This document shows positions 10,859 through 21,345 of a stretch of DNA of 64,000 bases, one piece after another; position 1 is the first letter of the stretch, and the number at the start of each line of letters is the position of its first letter. The stretch is from Meconema thalassinum. Its lineage: Eukaryota; Arthropoda; Insecta; Orthoptera; Tettigoniidae. Below the pieces are notes generated by a model, which saw nothing but the letters and a program-made list of their open reading frames with translations, was not told where the DNA came from and did no database searches. Both the position numbers and the translations under genes were made by a program. The DNA lies in the NCBI GenBank assembly GCA_946902985.2, contig OX336394.1:274447496-274511495 (forward strand). The letters run 5' to 3'.

Positions 10859-11316
10859 TGTACTGAGGTGGCTTCGGTGGCGTAGTTGGTAGCATGCTGA
10901 GCTTCTACGCCCAAGATCGCGGGTTCAAACCCCGCCGAAGTCGTCGGATTTTTTAAGAGCGTTAATAATCCCTCAGTATGCCTTCCTTCGGAGGGGAAGT
11001 AAAGCCAGCGGGCCCATGTCATAGATTTATGGCATGTAAAAGAACCTTCCACTAATTACACTTGTTTGAAGCTAAATTATAGGTTAGATTTGACCAACGC
11101 TCTTAGGTTCCAATATTCGTCACCAGAAGCCGACTGCGGTGGCGTTTGGTAACAAAAGTAGGAACTACTTGAAAATTGAATGTCTGCAGTCCTTACTTGA
11201 ATTAAAAACAGATAACACCGGTTATCGGACAGATTCTACACACACCCAAAGTACATGGGGCTACATGACCGTGTTGTCGCAGCCCCTAAACTGAGGAACC
11301 AACCAACTGTACTGAG
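10859..11316 (+). repeat. tRNA-derived SINE, family S2, with 9-bp target duplication
   Basis: The element is about 10868-11307. It has a tRNA-like head with A box TGGCGTAGTTGG and B box GGTTCAAACCC, and ends in AACCAACCAAC. The target duplication TGTACTGAG lies at 10859-10867 and 11308-11316. It is shorter than the other copies because of an internal gap around 11150. Further S2 copies are at 20450-20736 (-), 37763-38273 (+), 43134-43632 (-) and 62380-62887 (+). Confidence 0.92.
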
Positions 11317-11330
11317 AATCGATTCTGCAT

Positions 11331-11361
11331 GGAGGGAGGGAGGGAGGGAGGGAGGGGGGGG
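11331..11361. repeat. GGGA simple repeat
   Basis: About seven GGGA/GGAG units ending in a G run. Confidence 0.95.
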
Positions 11362-11639
11362 CACATGATTTATGCAGCCACCCAACAAAGCATATCAGAA
11401 GCAAAATTGATACAGAAAAAGATGGAACTAATACTGAAAGTCTATTGCGAGTCATGTTTGAACCAGAACTTTGTAATTTCAATGTGCAGATTCAGCTGCT
11501 TTACTTACGGAGCATATGATAGTGTACTGTATATATCATTTATCTCAAAAAAGAAAAGAAAAAAAAATCCTGGATCCTTTATCAAAACACGTTATTCCAG
11601 CCTAGGTGGGCTAACTTTTAAATAAAGGGGGCATAGTAC

Positions 11640-11765
11640 ATTGTCACTGCTTGTGGCATCATAGTAGCCTTTCAGTGGCCTTCCCAGGATGTACTAGCCA
11701 AGCATCTTGTTAGGGTGTACTGTACCAACTGACGAGTCCAATTGACCTTATGAGATCATTTTCTT
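11640..11765. repeat. Dispersed repeat related to 1345-1455
   Basis: It contains AGGATGTACTAGCCAAGC, then GGGTGTACTGTACCAACTGA, a diverged copy of the repeat near 1380. The class is unknown. Confidence 0.55.
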
Positions 11766-13265
11766 CTAAATACAGTATTTGAAATTTGATGTGATATCAA
11801 GTAATACCAAATGTCACGTCAAATATACACAGCATTCTTGATCTCCAAAATATTAATAGGGGCACAGCTACTCATAATTAAAGTAATTATAGGGAAATAC
11901 TTACATAGAAAAGGGTAAGAATTTCAAAGTTAGGATTTATCTAGGAATTTGAGAGGAGAACAGATTGTATTTGATCAATTCAAGAATGTAAAATTGAAGA
12001 GAAAATCATTAATGAATTCCTTTTTTCTTCTATTTATTAGGTATGGGACATTTTTTTAATTTTTTTTTTTTTGTATGTTAAAGGACTTTACACAAATTAA
12101 AGATTCAATAAAGAAACATTTTTATAGTACATATAAAAATAAACTAAAGTGTAAATATCAATCTATTAATGACAAGTTTGTTTGGCTGGATCCTTCTCCT
12201 GCTTATTTGTTATACTCCGGGAACATAACAAAGATCACATCCTGAACAGTCAGTTGAGGGGCAAATTAGGGTGCACATACTGTACTTGTATCTCAACTAC
12301 CCTGGCTTATAAAAAAGTACAAGTACTCGAGTACTAGACATAATGTCAAGCACAAATACCTGTGATGTGAATACTACCAACAGGACAAGACAACAATAAC
12401 TTTTGAATGCAATAAATTTTCATCCTTGCACATCATTTAACAACAAAAAGGGAGATAATCAAGTTCAGTAATAAACAGTCAAATAAGGTGCTTACGAACA
12501 TATAGGCCTAGCAGTTTTAAGGACAAAGCTCTCTTTCTCAGTTCTACAAGCAAACACTTTACAAATACATGTTGCTCTTATCAAAGACTAGTTTGTTTTA
12601 TAACTCAATATGCAATGGAATGTAAAGGAAATTCATGATCCTCTTCAACTGCACATAGAACAAAACGGGTAGATAATACAAACGGATCTCTTCCAAGTTA
12701 AGCTTCTATTTAAATATTTATTTTATTGTTTGTTCCTGTTTATTTATTGAAATTAGTGCATTTCCATACCAAGAAGGAACTTTCAACTTTCAAATGTTTC
12801 ACATTGACACAAATGAAATGGAGAAAATTACTTTTTCAATACCTTTTCCACATACTGTACTGGAAAAGAAAAAAAACATCCAACAGCAAACAGATCCTGC
12901 ATTAGTTTCCAAACCTGGATGTTGGTAATTATATATTGGCAATTCATCAATGAGTAAACGATAAAATCTGACACATCTCAAGACTCATATTCACATGTCA
13001 TATTTTTAAACTAAGCAGTCTAGTGGAAATATTATACTACTGTTAGTCTTTCAACATGGTGTTTATGTTAGTGGCTCAGTTTTTTCTATTATAAATTCTC
13101 TTTCATAATATTTTCCAAGATACTTAGGGTATTCTCAAATAATGAAACAAATTGTAACTTCTTGCTATTCAAAATATATTATTAATAATAATAATAATAA
13201 ATTAAAAAGAAGATTTGACATCTGAATGAACATAACAGCAATACTTCCATGTCTTCAATATATCT
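11766..13265. other. AT-rich intergenic DNA downstream of the ACSF3-like gene
   Basis: No coding motif, SINE head or terminal repeat was recognised in this 1.5 kb. It contains T and AAT/ATT runs (for example near 12054-12072 and 13180-13200). Confidence 0.5.
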
Positions 13266-13272
13266 TGTAGTC

Positions 13273-13278
13273 TTTATT
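13273..13278 (-). promoter_or_regulatory. Polyadenylation signal of the ACSF3-like gene
   Basis: AATAAA on the minus strand, about 30 nt after the stop codon at 13307, in the context GAGAATAAAGAC. Confidence 0.65.
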
Positions 13279-13306
13279 CTCTTTGAATTATATGAAGTCT
13301 TGTTCC

Positions 13307-13507
13307 TCACAGAGTTTGTTGAGTTTCGGGGAAGATCTCTCGTAACAACTCTTTCTTGTTCACTTTCCCCATGTTGTTCTTGGGAAGTTTGCCCACGACT
13401 TTAAGAACAGTTGGTATTGTATATGGTGCCATTCGATCTTTTGCCCACTCACGTAACTTAGATAGAATGATCTCCTTATTTTCATGAGGAACCACAACAG
13501 CAGCAAC
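13307..13507 (-). CDS. ACSF3: Terminal exon of an ACSF3-like acyl-CoA (malonyl-CoA) synthetase
   Basis: This is the last coding exon of a host gene on the minus strand. The translation begins VAAVVVPHENKEIILSKL and continues to MAPYTIPTVL, VVGKLPKN and MGKVNKKELLREIFP before the stop. That is the C-terminal subdomain of adenylate-forming enzymes; KNNMGKVNKK carries the conserved lysine used in adenylation (PxNxxGKxxKK motif). Its closest style is the mitochondrial malonyl/methylmalonyl-CoA synthetase ACSF3, which feeds mitochondrial fatty-acid synthesis. The exon is preceded by a clean acceptor (GTGTTCTGTTTAG) at 13508 and followed by AATAAA. Upstream exons must lie at higher coordinates but I found none with confidence, so the next intron is long or the rest is outside. 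A related acyl-CoA synthetase family member is the main alternative. Confidence 0.78.
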   Translation of the reverse strand, partial: VAAVVVPHENKEIILSKLREWAKDRMAPYTIPTVLKVVGKLPKNNMGKVNKKELLREIFPETQQTL

Positions 13508-13871
13508 CTAAACAGAACACAAAACCAGTTAAAAAATAATTGCAACCCTGAGAAACTGCATGGGTAACCCAATAATTGTGAACTTTAAGTGAATTCTGTC
13601 CTGGATAGTGAAAGTTTTACAAGTAATTAACAAGTTCCAAGAGTTATATTTTCATGACCACACTGATGACCAAAAAGGCATTCTGTTTTACATAGAGTAC
13701 AAGCCATATAGATGGAAGGTATTATAAATGTTTGACTTGTTATTAGTTCAGTGGTAGAGCAACGGCATTTTATTCTCTACCTACCCTCTACTGTACATAA
13801 TCTTACCACGAATACTGTAACAAAATATTGGTGAACCGATAAAATACAGTATGCTAAGAGATATTTTAATA

Positions 13872-15228
13872 TACTGTATGACAACAACAAAACGACGCAC
13901 CAGGAAGGAATTGTCCGATGGCGATAAATATCGGTGGATGTGAGGAACAGACATAGAACAAAAATGATCAAAAGTGCAGAACAACAATCAAAGGATTTAC
14001 TGCAGAGTTAGAGCGTTACAAAGTGAAAACGTCAATAAAAGGTGTTGGTCCACCCCTGACCTCGTTGCAAGCCGTCACTCGACGTGGCATGGACTGATCA
14101 AGTTCCCGGATGGTGTCTTGCGGAATTTCGTGCCAAATGGTCTACAACTGTTGAGCTAAATCGGAGACATTCTGGGATGTTCACAATCGCCTTCCCATGA
14201 CGTCCCATATGTGCTCTATGGGAGAGAGATCAGGCGACTGAGCAGGCCAAGGAGGGATAAGGCAAGCTTGAAGACAGTCCATAGCAACACGTGCTGTGTG
14301 TGGCCGGGCATTATCCTGTTGGAAAGTAGGGCCTGGATGACACTGAAGGAATGGTAACATGACCGGCTGTAGAATGTCATCAACATACCGCTGTGCTGTC
14401 AGTGTGCCAGGAATGACTACCAGAGAGGTCCGGCTATCATCACCCCCTATTGTGGGGCTGTGTGGCATGCGATATCAAGGCAGGATCCCCGCGCTTGTCC
14501 GGACATCTTCAAACACGTCTGCGGTTGTCGTCAGGGCACCATTGGAAACGGGACTCATCACTAAAGACTGTAAGTTCCCAGTCAGCTCAGTTCCACGTTG
14601 CTCGAGCGCGGCACCACTGCAATCTGACTTGATGGTGAACAGCCGTGAGTGGTAAGCGGCGTAACGGGCGACGCGAGCTGGACACAGGAGTGCGGGTCAC
14701 ACGCCGGATTGTTGATAACAACTACTCCGGTGCTGTGACAGCTGTTCTGACAATCGCTCTGTCTGCCCGTGCAGTTGTGGCCCTCGGTCGACCACTGCCA
14801 TCCTGACGCTGATGCCTGCCGTTGCTGACCCATGCTTACCAGCATCGTCTGATCGCCGCATCACTTCGACCCAAATGTCCAGCGACAGCTCTATTCGACC
14901 AACCAGCTTCTTTCAATCCGATCGCACGACGTCTTTCAAACTCTGACATCTGCTCGTAATGAGCACGAACCCTTCGGCGTGGCATTCTAACAGCCGACGT
15001 TCAGATATCGCAGTCAAATGCAACAGCTACTTTGAGCATACGCTTCAGAATCGTGCCTTATATACATCAGATACATGCGCAGTTCGGATGCGAAGGAGCT
15101 CCCGCTATTCATTCATTGGACAGGATGCTTTAATCAGTTGCATGTTAGGTCCAAATGCCTTTGCATGCGTAATTTCCTTACAATCGGACAACGCCTTCCC
15201 GGTGCATCATTTCTTTGTTATACAGTAT
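13872..15228 (-). mobile_element. Tc1-like transposon with inverted ends
   Basis: The ends are similar inverted repeats starting TACTGTATgACAA and including GATGCACCgGGAAGGcgTTG, TTGTCCGAT (left 13872-13919, right about 15180-15228), next to TA. On the minus strand the gene begins at 14983 with MPRRRVRAHYEQMSEFERRR and a helix-turn-helix ending AAIRRCW, then a stop. Later parts appear in shifted frames. The C-terminal half is well kept: TAQRYVDDIL, then FQQDNARPHTA (second Asp), then WPAQSPDLSPIEHIWD (third acidic residue, Glu). Multiple frameshifts make it inactive. Confidence 0.9.
14181..14983 (-). pseudogene. Tc1-like transposase, frameshifted
   Basis: From 14983 leftward the frame gives an N-terminal paired-type DNA-binding domain (EFERRRAIGLKEAGWSNRAV; GRSDAAIRRCW). 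A middle part is scattered over several frames. The catalytic half is open at 14468-14181 with DDE motifs DNARPHTA and SPDLSPIEHIWD. About 140 bp further left the last segment (HEIPQDTIRELDQSMPRRV) is still visible with one stop. The family's usual length is about 340 aa, which the 940-bp span fits. Confidence 0.88.
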
Positions 15229-15330
15229 ATTCAAATAAGACACAGGATGTATTACGAGCAAAAATTACTTATTATCGTTCAAAATGACCACCACTTGCAT
15301 ACAAACAAGCTCCAAATCTCTCAGCAAACT

Positions 15331-15525
15331 GCTTGGCCATGTTGAAACACAGAGTACCACGAGATCTTCAAAGTTGTGACTGGGCATGGTCAGAACTTGG
15401 ATGGGTGACCAGTTCAGGGGGACCATGTGCTGTAAGCTGAGGAAGGGAAGGAGCAGAAAGGAACTGGTCACCCTATTGTAAGTACACTCCAGTTCATGAT
15501 CCCCTCTTTGGCAGTGCAAACCGTT
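15331..15525 (+). repeat. 5S-rRNA-derived SINE (SINE3-like)
   Basis: The segment 15331-15437 follows 5S rRNA in order: TTGGCCATGTTGAA near the start, GAGATCTTCAAAGTTGTGAC in the middle, then GGTCAGAACTTGGATGGGTG and CATGTGCTGTAAGC at the end. Within it lie the internal pol III control regions of a 5S gene. An unrelated body follows (GGAAGGGAAGGAGCAGAAAG), as in SINE3 elements. Too diverged to be a working 5S gene. Confidence 0.7.
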
Positions 15526-15649
15526 CTTTTTCTTCTATACATCACAGATAACACACCCCTGTGGTGTGAAACATATGACTATTAATTATTATAACAATGA
15601 CCAGCTGATTACACAGCCAAACCATCATTATTATCATTAATCTACTCTA

Positions 15650-17465
15650 ATACAAGGGGGTATCAATAAATAAACAGAATTATTTTATTAGGCTACTGGT
15701 AAATATTTTCATATTTGCAAAGTGTTCTCCCTTGGACCCAATACTGTACAATGGTTCCAGTGTTCAGTCCACTGTCCAAAACACTCCCAAAAACCTTTCT
15801 TGGATAGTCTGTTGAGTATACTTGAAATTGTGTTGCTTAAATCCATATCACCATGAAAATGACCACCTCGAAACTCCTTTTTCACTGCAGGAAATAGGTG
15901 GAAATCAAATGGTGCAAGGTCCGACGAATAAGGTGGGTGTGGCATCACCTCAATGCCCAATGCAGTGATTGTTTCTTGACTCGTGATCAGTGGGCGGATT
16001 GTCCAGATGAAGGATCTATTCCATTTAAACAAATTGTGATCGTTTAGCAGCAATTTTCCTCCAAAGTGGCCCCGTCAATACTTCACAATAATCAGCAGTA
16101 ACAGTGTGTTGATTTTTCACCACGTGATTGTATTTTAAGTTTGATATTCTTTTCATTAGACAATATCCCAACGTATAGACAGTATTACTCCATATTTGTA
16201 TTACAAATTTTACAGTTAAGATTAATTTCCAATTTGTTTTAGAACAATTAGATTTAATTGTATTATTACATGCTCCCATTAAATTTGCTAAGAACCACAC
16301 AAAGCTGAAGAAGGCCACACAATGTGGCCGGAACTGGTACTGATTAATTAATTAATTGTATATAATTATTGATTAAGGTAGGAACAAATTAATTCATTAC
16401 GATTTAATATAATTATCAATAAGGGAAGAAGCCTCCGTGGCTTAGGCGGCAGCACGCCGGACTCTCACCGCTGGGTCCGTGGTTCAAATCCCGGTCACTC
16501 CATGTGAGATCTGTGCTGGACAAAATGGAGGCAGACAGGTTTTTCTCCGGGTACTCCGGTTTTCCCTGTCAAAATTTCATTCCAGCAACACTCTCCACTA
16601 TCATTTTATTTCATCTGTCATTCATTTAATCATTGCCCCAGAGGTGTGTGTCAGGCCTCGGCAGCCGGCACAGTTCATATTATCCTCGCCGCTAAATAGG
16701 GGCTTCATTCATTCCATTCCTGACCCGGTCGGAGACTGGAAGCAGGCTGTGGATTTTCATTTTCATCAATAAGGGAACTTTCAAATATAATGTCCCTATC
16801 TCTACGAGGTTTCTGTTCGTCGTTCGTCACATGAGGCACCTACTTTGTTCTAAATTTGTGATAGCAGAGAACAATGCGTATGATGTCTTCAGTTAATCCA
16901 TAGGAGATATTCATCACTACTGCAACTTGTTTATCAATATATGTCCGTCTTCTCGCACAATGACATCAATAGAGCTGAGATTGCAGTCAGTCTCGGAAGT
17001 AGCGGGTCGTCCAGGACGTGGGGCATCCCCGAGGTCAGGTTCACCCTCCTTAAATCGTTTATGCCACACACAGACCTGCATTTTTCCCATGGCTTGCTCT
17101 TTGTAGGCTCTGCAACATTTCCAATGTTTGTGATGCAGCTTTGTCGAGGAGAACGCAAAATGTAATGGCTGCACGCTGCTACAACTTCAGGTCCATGCTG
17201 GATACAGTTCATTCACTGACTCTTTCCCTCCAACTGAGAAGCATCAGACACATGATGCTCATGGAGTTGTGTCATTCTAGGTCAGGCCTCTCCAGTTCAG
17301 CCAACACCAACTGCAAGCGTGACAACATTGGACGTACAGATTTGAAACCATTCTTTCAGTGCTGCCTATACAATCTGTCATTTGTAGCTTTTCAGTTGGT
17401 CACCACCAATATGCCCAATGAATGGGCAGGGTACAAAGTATAAATATGTAAATACACTCCCGAAA
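15650..17465 (-). mobile_element. Mariner-type transposon relic interrupted by a SINE
   Basis: On the minus strand, the N-terminal part at about 17175-16800 contains WHKRFKEGEPDLGDAPRPGR (the mariner linker after the helix-turn-helix) and NISYGLTEDIIRIVL. The C-terminal part at about 16000-15700 contains PHPPYSSDLAPFDFHLFPAV (the S-P-D-L-A-P catalytic block ending in Asp) and VKKEFRGGHF. The middle is missing or scrambled, and an S1 SINE sits at 16428-16764. The right end, about 17395-17465, recurs inverted at 35640-35715, which supports its being a transposon terminus. Confidence 0.8.
16415..16777 (+). repeat. tRNA-derived SINE, family S1, with 13-bp target duplication
   Basis: The element is about 16428-16764, flanked by ATCAATAAGGGAA at 16415-16427 and 16765-16777. 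It has the same head (TGGCTTAGGCGG; GGTTCAAATCC) and body as the copy at 874-1198 and ends in ATTTTCATTTTC. It lies inside the mariner relic, so it is younger. Confidence 0.93.
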
Positions 17466-17563
17466 AAAATAAATACATGTATTAGTTAATTATCACTTGC
17501 AGTTTTTAACTTTTAATCATCTAATTTTTCAAATTAATCTCAAAATTTATAGAGTAATTTATA

Positions 17564-18250
17564 GTTTCAATTTTCACTAATATTAAAGCACTACTTTTTA
17601 TAACTAGTCTTCGGTGTTAATAATACCATTCGCAATTTTAATCTCCTTATATGTTAGGTTTGCTTTTATCTTAAATTTTTTAAAATGAAATACATGAGTA
17701 TGGTAAAAGTGTAAGTGCACGTGTATACAATTTAAAATACCACAATTTTATAATAAATAAATTAATTAACAAATTTAGCATGCACTAGAAAACTCTTATT
17801 TGTTTACTTATCTAGTAGGGAACTCTTCACAGCAGTGTTGTCTTGTCGCCCTGCTCACCAGAGGTGAGCTCCGGCGCAACACCTGTTGTCGGAAGTTTGT
17901 AACTGAGGTTGGAATGAATTATTGTTGTGACTGAACCGAACTGACTGAGGGGAAAAAATGTATGTCATGGATTCTGCTGTGAGAAGTTCCCTACTAGATA
18001 AGTAAACATTACAAATAGAGTTTTCTAGTGAATCCTAAATTTGTTAATTAATTAATTTATTATAAAATTGTGGTATTCTAAATTGTACACTAGTTCATAT
18101 ACACTTTTACTCATGTACGTTAATTCATAAAAATTATTTAAGACAAAAACAAACCTAACTTGTAACAAGATTCAAACTGTGAATCGTATTATAAACACCG
18201 AAGACTAGCTACAAAAAAATTATTCTTTAATATAAGTGAAAATTTAAACC
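17564..18250. repeat. Long foldback (inverted repeat) element
   Basis: Two arms of roughly 275 bp (17564-17836 and 17973-18250) are imperfect reverse complements. Examples are AGACTAGTC-type sequence with CTTCGGTGTT at 17611 against AACACCGAAGAC at about 18195, and TTATCTAGTAGGGAACT at 17808 against AGTTCCCTACTAGATAA at about 17985. The central 136 bp are unique and include a small CTCACC/GGTGAG hairpin. No protein is encoded. It is most like a foldback MITE. Confidence 0.88.
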
Positions 18251-18862
18251 TCAACCCAGTGAACAGGATCGTATGATGGTCACTTGAGGGTCAAAACGCG
18301 TAATCCTAAATTACCTCCCAAAATAAAATATGGTACTGTAATTTATGAATGATTTTTGCACTCTCAGTGGTATTTTATAAACCTAAAAGAACGTAATACC
18401 ATCTGCATGTAGCATTTCTGCAGTATAATTTACTGCTGCTAACTTCAAGCTCTCTATATAAAAGAGATGGACGTAATTTAACTCAATCTTTGGTTTGTCT
18501 TATCAACATACATACTGTATCAAGATTGTTGCTAGACAAAAGCTTTGAATACACATCTCATGGTTAACATTGTGATGCAGTCACAAAGAGACTATGGAAC
18601 AGTCAAACAACCCCTGGCACTATCCAGCCCATGACGGGCTAAGGCCGACCAAGCGACCGCTGCCCAGCCATTCGGCCTGAAGATATTGGGGTGACGCGTG
18701 ATCAGCGCGTCAGGTCCCCTCGGCCGTTAATCTTGGTTTTCGTGATCGGGGCGCTGTCTCACTGTCAGACAGCTACTCAATTGTCCTTGGCAATAATCAA
18801 AATGAGCACAACTATCATAAATATTATTAATTCATTGCCTAGATTTCTGTGTGCTTGTTGCG
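18251..18862. repeat. Intergenic with a degenerate SINE-like segment
   Basis: From about 18610 to 18790 there is a GC-rich repeat-like block (CATGACGGGCTAAGGCCGAC; CTCGGCCGTTAATCTTGG) of the kind seen dispersed in insect genomes. I recognise the style but cannot name the family. The rest shows nothing. Confidence 0.4.
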
Positions 18863-18923
18863 ATGACACAGAAACGGAAAGTGTATTCTGTGAGTGATAA
18901 ACTAAAAATTATTGATCGTGTGA

Positions 18924-20011
18924 AGAATGGTGAAACGAAGATGATGATAATTGTTGTTTTAAGGGGCCTAACATCGAGGTTATCGGCCCCTGACGAAATG
19001 AAATGACGTCAAATGAAAGGATGAAGATAAGAAAACAGCTCACTGCTATGGATGAAACGAAAATGGTTTAGATAAAAAAAGACAGTGAGCCCCAACAATT
19101 ATGCCTTATGTAGCAGGAAAAATACTTACAAAAAGGAACTCAGATTGAAACTACTCACCAAATGGAGAGCGGTAATACGTACATAAGGGAATTTCGAACG
19201 AAAATACTCACAAAAGGAATAGATTGAAAAATACGCACAAAATGTAGGTTAAGTCCAAAATACGTACAAAATGCAACGTACAGTCGAAATACTTACAAAA
19301 TGCAAGTGAAATCAAAATACTTACAAAATGCAAATGAGATTGAAAATATGCACAAAATGTAATGTAGATTCAAAATACCCACAAAATGCAATTGAGAACT
19401 AACTACTTGAACAAAGCGGGGTAGGTTGAAAACACAAAATGCAATTGAAATTGCTTACAAAAGGTATGGTAGATTCAAACTTCTCATTTGGATGGACAAT
19501 ACTTACAAAATGCAATTTAGATTAAAAATAATTACAAAATGTAATTTAGATTCAAAATACCCACAAAATTGCAATTGAGACTTCACTACTTGAACAAAGC
19601 GGGGTAGGTTGAAAATACAAAATGCAATTGTAATTCAAAATACTCACAAGAAGACCCCCCTATATTGAAAGACTTACAATTTTGATTGGCAATCATTACA
19701 AAATGCAAGTGAGGTTGAAAAACACTCACAAAATGCAATTTAGATCGAAAAAACGTACAAAATGCAAGGTAGATCAAGAATACCTACAAAAAGGTGCGGG
19801 AAACTTAAAGAGAAAAGGAAATATAATGAAAGGTGGAGAGGAGAGGGTCCGCCCCCAAAGGTAAGGGACAAAAGGGGAAAACGGACCCAGCTCAGGAATC
19901 TCTCGGGGTCGCCGTGAGCCCCCGAGGGTGTAGCATTATCAAGGGTGCACCAGAAGTGGTGGGGTTACATACACCCTGCCTCCTTAAGGGCCTTGAGAAT
20001 GGTGAAACGAA
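18924..20011 (-). mobile_element. Retroelement with internal minisatellite and 16-bp target duplication
   Basis: The element is 18940-19995, flanked by AGAATGGTGAAACGAA at 18924-18939 and 19996-20011. On the minus strand it ends with GGCCCCTTAAAACAACAATT followed by an ATC/ATCATC tail, a LINE/SINE-style 3' end, so it probably inserted by target-primed reverse transcription in minus orientation. Its middle is a minisatellite and it encodes no protein. A similar end motif is at about 1240. Confidence 0.85.
19095..19800. repeat. Minisatellite of imperfect ~30-35-bp units
   Basis: A phrase like ACTTACAAAATGCAATT followed by GAGATTGAAAATAC recurs roughly twenty times with drift (for example at 19310, 19345, 19385, 19500, 19530, 19695, 19730). 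One longer block around 19385-19450 reappears at about 19575-19625, suggesting higher-order duplication. Confidence 0.85.
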
Positions 20012-20449
20012 ATCAAGTTTATCTCGCGAGTCTGGTGTACCTGAAGGAACAATCTGGGGATGGTTTAAAAATAGAATAAACTTAGAAGTTTTGCCAAACC
20101 CTATTTGGTAAGTTTCTGAAATGTTTTACAGTATATAGGCTACTTCTACAGGGTGTCTACTGTAAGGATGAAGTAAAAATTAGTTACTTTTTAGGTACCT
20201 TTTAGTTACCTTTTAGTTAATTTTAGTTACCTTTGAATTCAAGTTACGTCTGCGATCTACAAGCATAGGCGCGGCGCGCATCACGCGGTGAAGAAAAACA
20301 ACAATGAACTGTTTTTAAAGAAGTTTTTTATTTATCGTATGGCTTTTAGTGCCGGGAGTGTCCGAGGACATGTTCAGCTCGTCTGAGTCTGTAGCTGCTT
20401 CCAACGGACACCCTTAGGGTGAGCTACAAGTTCCGTTCAATTTCAAGTT

Positions 20450-20736
20450 GCTACCATATATCAATGATACCTAGTGGTGAACGTTGGAACTTTGATAGAG
20501 CGTTCCGACGAAATATAACCTAACAATTTAGCTTCACACAAGTTTAGTCTGTGGAAGAATCCTTTACATGCCATAAATCCATGACATGGGACCGCCGGCT
20601 TTACTTCCCCTCCGAAGGAAGGCATACTGAAGGATTTTTAACGCTTTTAAAAAATCCGACGACTTCGGCCGGGTTTGAACCCGCTATCTTGGGCACAGCA
20701 GTTCAGCATGCTACCAACTACACCACCGAAGCCGCT
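20450..20736 (-). repeat. S2 SINE, truncated copy
   Basis: On the minus strand this is the 5' half of S2: tRNA-like head with B box GGTTCAAACCC, then TCCTTCGGAGGGGAAGTAAA and ATGCCATAAATC read in reverse. The 3' third does not match. It lies inside the element 20149-22555. Confidence 0.85.
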
Positions 20737-20884
20737 TTAAATGAAATTCACATGATGTTATAAAAATTTAAAAAATAATAAATATATACTAGATATTTAA
20801 TATCCAATGAGTTGTTTCAGCTAATATGTCGTCTTGTCCACAATATGTTGTTATTATTACGGTACCAAGAGGTTGCTCAGCTCT

Positions 20885-21345
20885 TGACCATTTGGCGAGA
20901 TTTCCTTCGTCTCCGCGGTAGGTCGCGAAGAAATGCATGCGATGTTACACGATCGTCACCGAATTCTGTCTTCGCAGTCAAATGCGGAGAAATATCGAGA
21001 TGTTACACGATCGGCGCTGGTCTCAGTTGTTTGGTGAGCTTCCCGTAGTTTTCACGAGAGAACACTGAGAAAACTCGCGATTTAGATAATCAGCGTCACT
21101 TTTAGTCATTCGCCGAGATTTCCATTGTCCTTGAGTTCGGGCACAAGAAAATACAGCATTATTACGCAATCGGCGCCACTTGCTGTCCGTTTGACAAGAA
21201 TACAGTTGTCCTCTTCACTGAATGCGGAGAAATATCGCGATGTAACGCAATCGCTGCCGCACTCGGCCGTTTTACGTTGTCCTCGAGATATTATGCAATC
21301 GTCGCCGCACCCGGCCGTTCAACGATTGTCTGCCTGTATATCTGT
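20885..21345. repeat. Degenerate tandem repeat, period about 80-100 bp
   Basis: Units share ATGCGGAGAAATATCG, then CGATGT(A/T)ACGCAATCG, GGCGCC and CTCGGCCGTTT. They start at roughly 20980, 21220 and 21270, with weaker ones at 20890 and 21120 and another outlier at about 22330-22400. GC content here is higher than in the neighbours. Confidence 0.65.

Larger units (their letters stand above)
18863..20110 (+). pseudogene. psq-type helix-turn-helix gene (pogo transposase start) broken by an insertion
   Basis: The first piece, 18863-18939, reads MTQKRKVYSVSDKLKIIDRV and then KNGETK. The second, from 19997, reads NGETKSSLSRESGVPEGTIW and then GWFKN. Together these are the psq/CENP-B-type DNA-binding start common to pogo-like transposases and related domesticated proteins. 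A 1.06-kb element at 18940-19995 separates them and duplicated 16 bp of coding sequence. After about 20100 the frame leaves any recognisable fold, and the next transposon starts at 20149, so only this N-terminus remains. Confidence 0.75.

Noticed and set aside
10868..10935. tRNA gene at the head of the S2 SINE
   Set aside because: It has A and B boxes but the cloverleaf arms do not pair well. The same head is repeated at several loci followed by a common 430-bp body, so it is a SINE.
15331..15437. Functional 5S rRNA gene
   Set aside because: Too many changes from any 5S rRNA, no T-run terminator at the right place, and it is followed by a SINE-like body.
19095..19800. CRISPR-like array
   Set aside because: Units are imperfect, adjacent and drift gradually, with no constant repeat plus unique spacer pattern. 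This is eukaryotic minisatellite DNA inside a retroelement.
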